NCBI RefSeq assembly: GCF_004358665.1
Contig: NZ_SMZR01000003.1
Location: 62,001-126,000, forward strand
Source: Jeotgalibacillus sp. S-D1
GTDB taxonomy: Bacteria; Bacillota; Bacilli; Bacillales; Jeotgalibacillaceae
Length of the DNA: 64,000 nucleotides
Direction of reading: 5' to 3'
The notes under the pieces were generated by a model. It was given only the letters and a program-made list of their open reading frames with translations, was not told the origin of the DNA and made no database searches. The position numbers were made by a program, and so were the translations under genes. Positions within the stretch are counted from its first letter, which is position 1. Each line of letters opens with the position of its first letter. Positions 61,252 to 64,000 of the stretch are shown one piece after another.

Positions 61252-62418
61252 TCACAGTGCACCACGTTTTACGGCTGCACCTTGCAGGACGTCTTTGATT
61301 TGTGTAATCACTCTCGTTTGGTCATCCTCTGACAGATTTGATCCTGAAGGCAGACAAATGCCGGTGTTAAATAGTTCTTCAGCGATATCTTCATCCTGGT
61401 TATGGCGGTAATACGCCGCATCCTTAAATAAAGGCTGAAGATGCAGCGGCTTCCACACCTGTCGTGCCTCGATGTTTTGTTCTGATAGCGATGAAAGGAT
61501 ATCTTTCACGCTTACTCTTGTAACTTCTTCGTTAATGGTTAACGTGCTGAGCCAGCGGTTTGTTTTTGTTTGGGGTAATTCAGGCATAAACGTGAGACCG
61601 GGAATATGTCCGAGCTCTTTTTTATAGCGGCTGAAGATTTTCCTGCGTGCAGCAACCCGCAATTCCAGCACCTGAAGCTGCGCTATTCCAACACCCGCCA
61701 AGAGGTTGCTCATGCGGTAATTGTAGCCAAGCTGGCTGTGCTGATAATGCGTGGCCTGATCACGAGACTGGGTGGCGAGAAACCTTGCGCGTTCCAGCGC
61801 TTCCAGATCATTGGAGACTATCATTCCTCCGCCTGACGTTGTAATAATTTTGTTGCCGTTAAAAGAAAAAACACCAAATTTTCCGAAGCTCCCGCTCGGT
61901 TTGCCTTTATAGGTGGAACCAAAGGATTCAGCTGCATCCTCAATGATAGGTACTCCAAAACGGTCACAAATTGCAGCCAGTTCATCCATTTTGGCGCTTT
62001 GTCCATAGAGATTAACAATGATTACTGCTTTTGGGAGCCTCCCCTTTAAAGCCGCTTCCTCCATCGCCAGCTGAAGTGCTTGCGGTGACATATTCCACGT
62101 TTGGGGCTCAGAGTCGATAAAGACCGGTTCTGCTCCCTGATATAAAATAGGGTTGGCACTGGCTACGAAGGTAAGGGTTGAACAAAAAACCTTATCTCCA
62201 GTTGATATATCAAGCAATGCCAGAGCCAGATGAATGGCAGCTGTACCTGAACTAAGAGCAACAGCACCTTTTGCACCTGCAGCCGCCGCAGTCTGCTGTT
62301 CAAATTCATCGACGTTAGGGCCCAGCGGTGCAACCCAGTTGGTGCGAAATGCTTCATTGATATATTGATGTTCATTTCCACTCATATGCGGTGGTGACAA
62401 ATAGATTCTTGAGTTCAT
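61252..62418 (-). CDS. epsN: Pyridoxal-phosphate sugar aminotransferase (EpsN-like)
   Basis: A 388-residue DegT/DnrJ/EryC1/StrS aminotransferase that makes an amino sugar from a keto sugar. GAVALSSGTAAIHLAL binds the cofactor, IIEDAAESFGSTYKGKPSG and FSFNGNKIITTSGGGM hold the Asp and the Lys that forms the Schiff base. Length equals B. subtilis EpsN (388). It follows epsM by 17 bases. With epsL and epsM it should make and load bacillosamine-type sugar. Confidence 0.9.
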   Translation of the reverse strand: MNSRIYLSPPHMSGNEHQYINEAFRTNWVAPLGPNVDEFEQQTAAAAGAKGAVALSSGTAAIHLALALLDISTGDKVFCSTLTFVASANPILYQGAEPVFIDSEPQTWNMSPQALQLAMEEAALKGRLPKAVIIVNLYGQSAKMDELAAICDRFGVPIIEDAAESFGSTYKGKPSGSFGKFGVFSFNGNKIITTSGGGMIVSNDLEALERARFLATQSRDQATHYQHSQLGYNYRMSNLLAGVGIAQLQVLELRVAARRKIFSRYKKELGHIPGLTFMPELPQTKTNRWLSTLTINEEVTRVSVKDILSSLSEQNIEARQVWKPLHLQPLFKDAAYYRHNQDEDIAEELFNTGICLPSGSNLSEDDQTRVITQIKDVLQGAAVKRGAL

Positions 62419-62435
62419 TCAGCACATGCCTCCTT

Positions 62436-63083
62436 CTATGAAATCCGCTCCATGTTTCTTATACTTTTAATCACTTTTGCCGGACATCCCACTGCCATTT
62501 GAAAGGCTGAAATGGATTTGGTGACAACAGCACCAGCCCCCACCACTGACCATTCCTCAATTGACATTCCGGGAATCACAGTGGCTCCCGCTCCAATTTG
62601 AACCCCTTCGCCAACTTTTATGTTTCCTGTTAACACTGCTGCTGGCGACAGATGGATGTAGCTTTCCATCAGGCTGTCATGCTCAACAATGCCGGCTGTG
62701 TTGATAATGGAATGATCTCCAATTACTGCACCTGCATTAATGACTGCATTTGCCATGACTACTGTGCCGTTTCCAATGCTTGCCCGCCTGCTTACTACAG
62801 CTGTTGGGTGGGTCAGGGTAATATAGTCTTCTGAATTCAATTTGAATTGAGCTGTCAGTCTTTTTCTAATGGCGTTATTTCCGATGGCGATAATAACTTT
62901 TGTGCTGTTTTGTTGAAATACATCAGCTAACTCAGAGGTCGGGCCATAAATCACACCTTCAGCCGTCCTTCTTTCCTGTAAGCTGTCATCCAGAATAGCG
63001 TGGATTGTTAAGTCTTCAAAGTTAGATATAAGATCCTGAACTACACTGCTGTGTCCGCCGTTTCCGATAATGATGATCTTCAT
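62436..63083 (-). CDS. epsM: Sugar O/N-acetyltransferase (EpsM-like, NeuD family)
   Basis: A 215-residue acetyltransferase. An N-terminal Rossmann-like domain (IIIGNGGHSSVVQDLI) precedes a left-handed beta-helix built of hexapeptide repeats (ASIGNGTVVMANAVINAGAV, then GDHSIINTAG). It would acetylate the amino sugar formed by EpsN, using acetyl-CoA. It overlaps no gene but abuts epsL by two bases. Size matches EpsM (216). Confidence 0.9.
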   Translation of the reverse strand: MKIIIIGNGGHSSVVQDLISNFEDLTIHAILDDSLQERRTAEGVIYGPTSELADVFQQNSTKVIIAIGNNAIRKRLTAQFKLNSEDYITLTHPTAVVSRRASIGNGTVVMANAVINAGAVIGDHSIINTAGIVEHDSLMESYIHLSPAAVLTGNIKVGEGVQIGAGATVIPGMSIEEWSVVGAGAVVTKSISAFQMAVGCPAKVIKSIRNMERIS

Positions 63084-63085
63084 CG

Positions 63086-63691
63086 TTACACCACGTCTTT
63101 GGATCCTGTGAATTTTTCCATCGTTACATGACCGCTTTGGGTAATACCCTCTTTTTTGATAACCTTTATAAAGGTGGAAAGTAAGATCCTGCTGTCTAAA
63201 ATTGCGTTTCGATTGTTTACATACCAGGTATCCATTGCAAATTTCTCCTCCCAGCTGACCGAGTTTCTGCCATTCACCTGTGCCCAGCCTGTGATGCCGG
63301 GTCGAACAAGATGACGAAGCTTCTGTTCTGCTGAATAAAGCGGCAGATATTCCATTAGTAATGGCCTTGGACCAACGAGACTCATATCCCCTTTTATTAC
63401 ATTCAGCAGCTGAGGCAGTTCATCCAGGCTGTATTTTCGTATCCAGGCACCTAAGTGTGTCAATCTTTGCTTGTCTGAGAGCAGATTTCCTTCCCTGTCC
63501 GTTGAATTCAGCATCGTTCTAAATTTAAGAAGGTAAAAGGGGTCTCCATTTAACCCGGGGCGCTGCTGCGTGAAGAAAACAGGTCTTCCCATTTTTAAGG
63601 CAATCACAATGGCTGTGCCCAGAAAAATGGGCAAAAGCAGGATAAATAACAGCACCGAACTGATCAGATCAAACATGCGTTTCATAAGCAT
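63086..63691 (-). CDS. epsL: Undecaprenyl-phosphate sugar phosphotransferase (EpsL-like)
   Basis: A 201-residue initiating phosphoglycosyl transferase (bacterial sugar transferase, PglC type). One N-terminal membrane segment (FDLISSVLLFILLLPIFLGT) is followed by the catalytic core KFRTMLNSTD, LSLDELPQLLNVIKGDMSLVGPRPLL and the WAQVNGRN motif. It starts repeat-unit assembly on the lipid carrier at the membrane. Size fits EpsL (202). Followed directly by epsM. Confidence 0.92.
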   Translation of the reverse strand: MLMKRMFDLISSVLLFILLLPIFLGTAIVIALKMGRPVFFTQQRPGLNGDPFYLLKFRTMLNSTDREGNLLSDKQRLTHLGAWIRKYSLDELPQLLNVIKGDMSLVGPRPLLMEYLPLYSAEQKLRHLVRPGITGWAQVNGRNSVSWEEKFAMDTWYVNNRNAILDSRILLSTFIKVIKKEGITQSGHVTMEKFTGSKDVV

Positions 63692-63721
63692 CTAACTCCT
63701 AAAATCGATTCAAATTATTTC

Positions 63722-64000
63722 TTACGCACCGGATGCTTCGATCGACACCTTCTCAGTTATGTAGCCTTCCGGATTTTGCAGCTGCCATCTCCAGGTGTCT
63801 TCGCACATCTCGCTGATGGATTTTGTTGCAGTCCATTCCAGCTCCGCGCGGGCTTTTGCAGGATCTGCATAGCAAATGGCCACATCCCCGGGTCTCCTGT
63901 TCCCGATGTGGAATGGAATGGTCTTACCGGACGCCTGTTCAAAGGCCCTGACCATTTCAAGCACGCTGATCCCGACGCCTGTGCCGAGATTATAGGCACT
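63722..64000 (-). CDS. galE: UDP-glucose 4-epimerase, C-terminal part (cut by window edge)
   Basis: The last 92 codons of a GalE-type epimerase; the rest lies beyond the right edge. The frame reads [20 protein letters not shown], then [20 protein letters not shown] and [20 protein letters not shown], all typical of the GalE C terminus. It would supply UDP-galactose or a related sugar for the glycan and is 30 bases upstream of epsL on the same strand. Confidence 0.88.
   Translation of the reverse strand, partial: SAYNLGTGVGISVLEMVRAFEQASGKTIPFHIGNRRPGDVAICYADPAKARAELEWTATKSISEMCEDTWRWQLQNPEGYITEKVSIEASGA

Overview
The window looks like the chromosome of a low-GC, endospore-forming Bacillaceae (Bacillus-type) bacterium. 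Evidence: strong AGGAGG-type ribosome binding sites, a Tlp-type small acid-soluble spore protein, two glycine-rich coat-like proteins, a seven-gene Mrp Na+/H+ antiporter operon, a scoAB/GntP-permease group as in Bacillus subtilis yxjC-scoA-scoB, a BirA-box-controlled bioY, and an epsL-epsM-epsN-like block next to a SinR homologue. No tRNA, rRNA or CRISPR array was recognised.

Layout. 1-2.8 kb: ketone-body CoA transferase with permease and a divergent LysR regulator. 2.9-4.2 kb: glycine-rich surface/spore-type proteins and a holin-like protein. 4.4-13.7 kb: carbohydrate and export genes (secreted type I pullulanase, L-lactate dehydrogenase, ABC exporter, BASS/ACR3-type transporter, cytoplasmic alpha-amylase). 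14-31.6 kb: mixed housekeeping and accessory genes (aspartokinase, an epimerase-like dehydrogenase, an HTH-TPR regulator with a divergent MFS pump, oxidoreductases, a frameshifted HAD phosphatase, AraC regulator, tlp, rluF, a small tyrosine recombinase, a Usp-like protein). 31.9-37.7 kb: mrpABCDEFG. 38-42.9 kb: purU, aceA, bioY, a metallophosphoesterase.

42.9-50.3 kb (minus strand) is a complete paeninodin-type lasso peptide cluster: cyclase C, a 41-residue precursor A too short for routine ORF calling, HPr-kinase-like K, PqqD-like B1, transglutaminase-like B2, nucleotidyltransferase N and ABC exporter D. The predicted core has a nine-residue ring (Ala1 to Asp9) and a C-terminal Ser for phosphorylation. 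Between A and K lies a decayed fragment of a second cyclase, which suggests gene duplication or rearrangement. Five dyads of the form TTGTTCT-N6/7-AGAACAA flank the cluster promoters. They have the geometry of SinR operators, and a SinR-like gene lies 11 kb away at 60.9 kb.

50.4-64 kb (minus strand) is an exopolysaccharide locus: galE (partial), epsL, epsM, epsN, the sinR-like gene, then a markedly AT-rich cassette of glycosyltransferases (GT32-like, three related GT4, two GT2, one with an internal stop codon), a pyruvyl transferase, a PglK-like ABC transporter and an APH-fold phosphotransferase. The AT-rich cassette is probably variable or transferred DNA.

Several gene ends carry copies of two related palindromic repeat families. 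The larger copies look like MITE-type elements of about 220 bp with AGGCTGGGACA-like terminal inverted repeats. All functional statements are inferred by reading the sequence; no database search was run.
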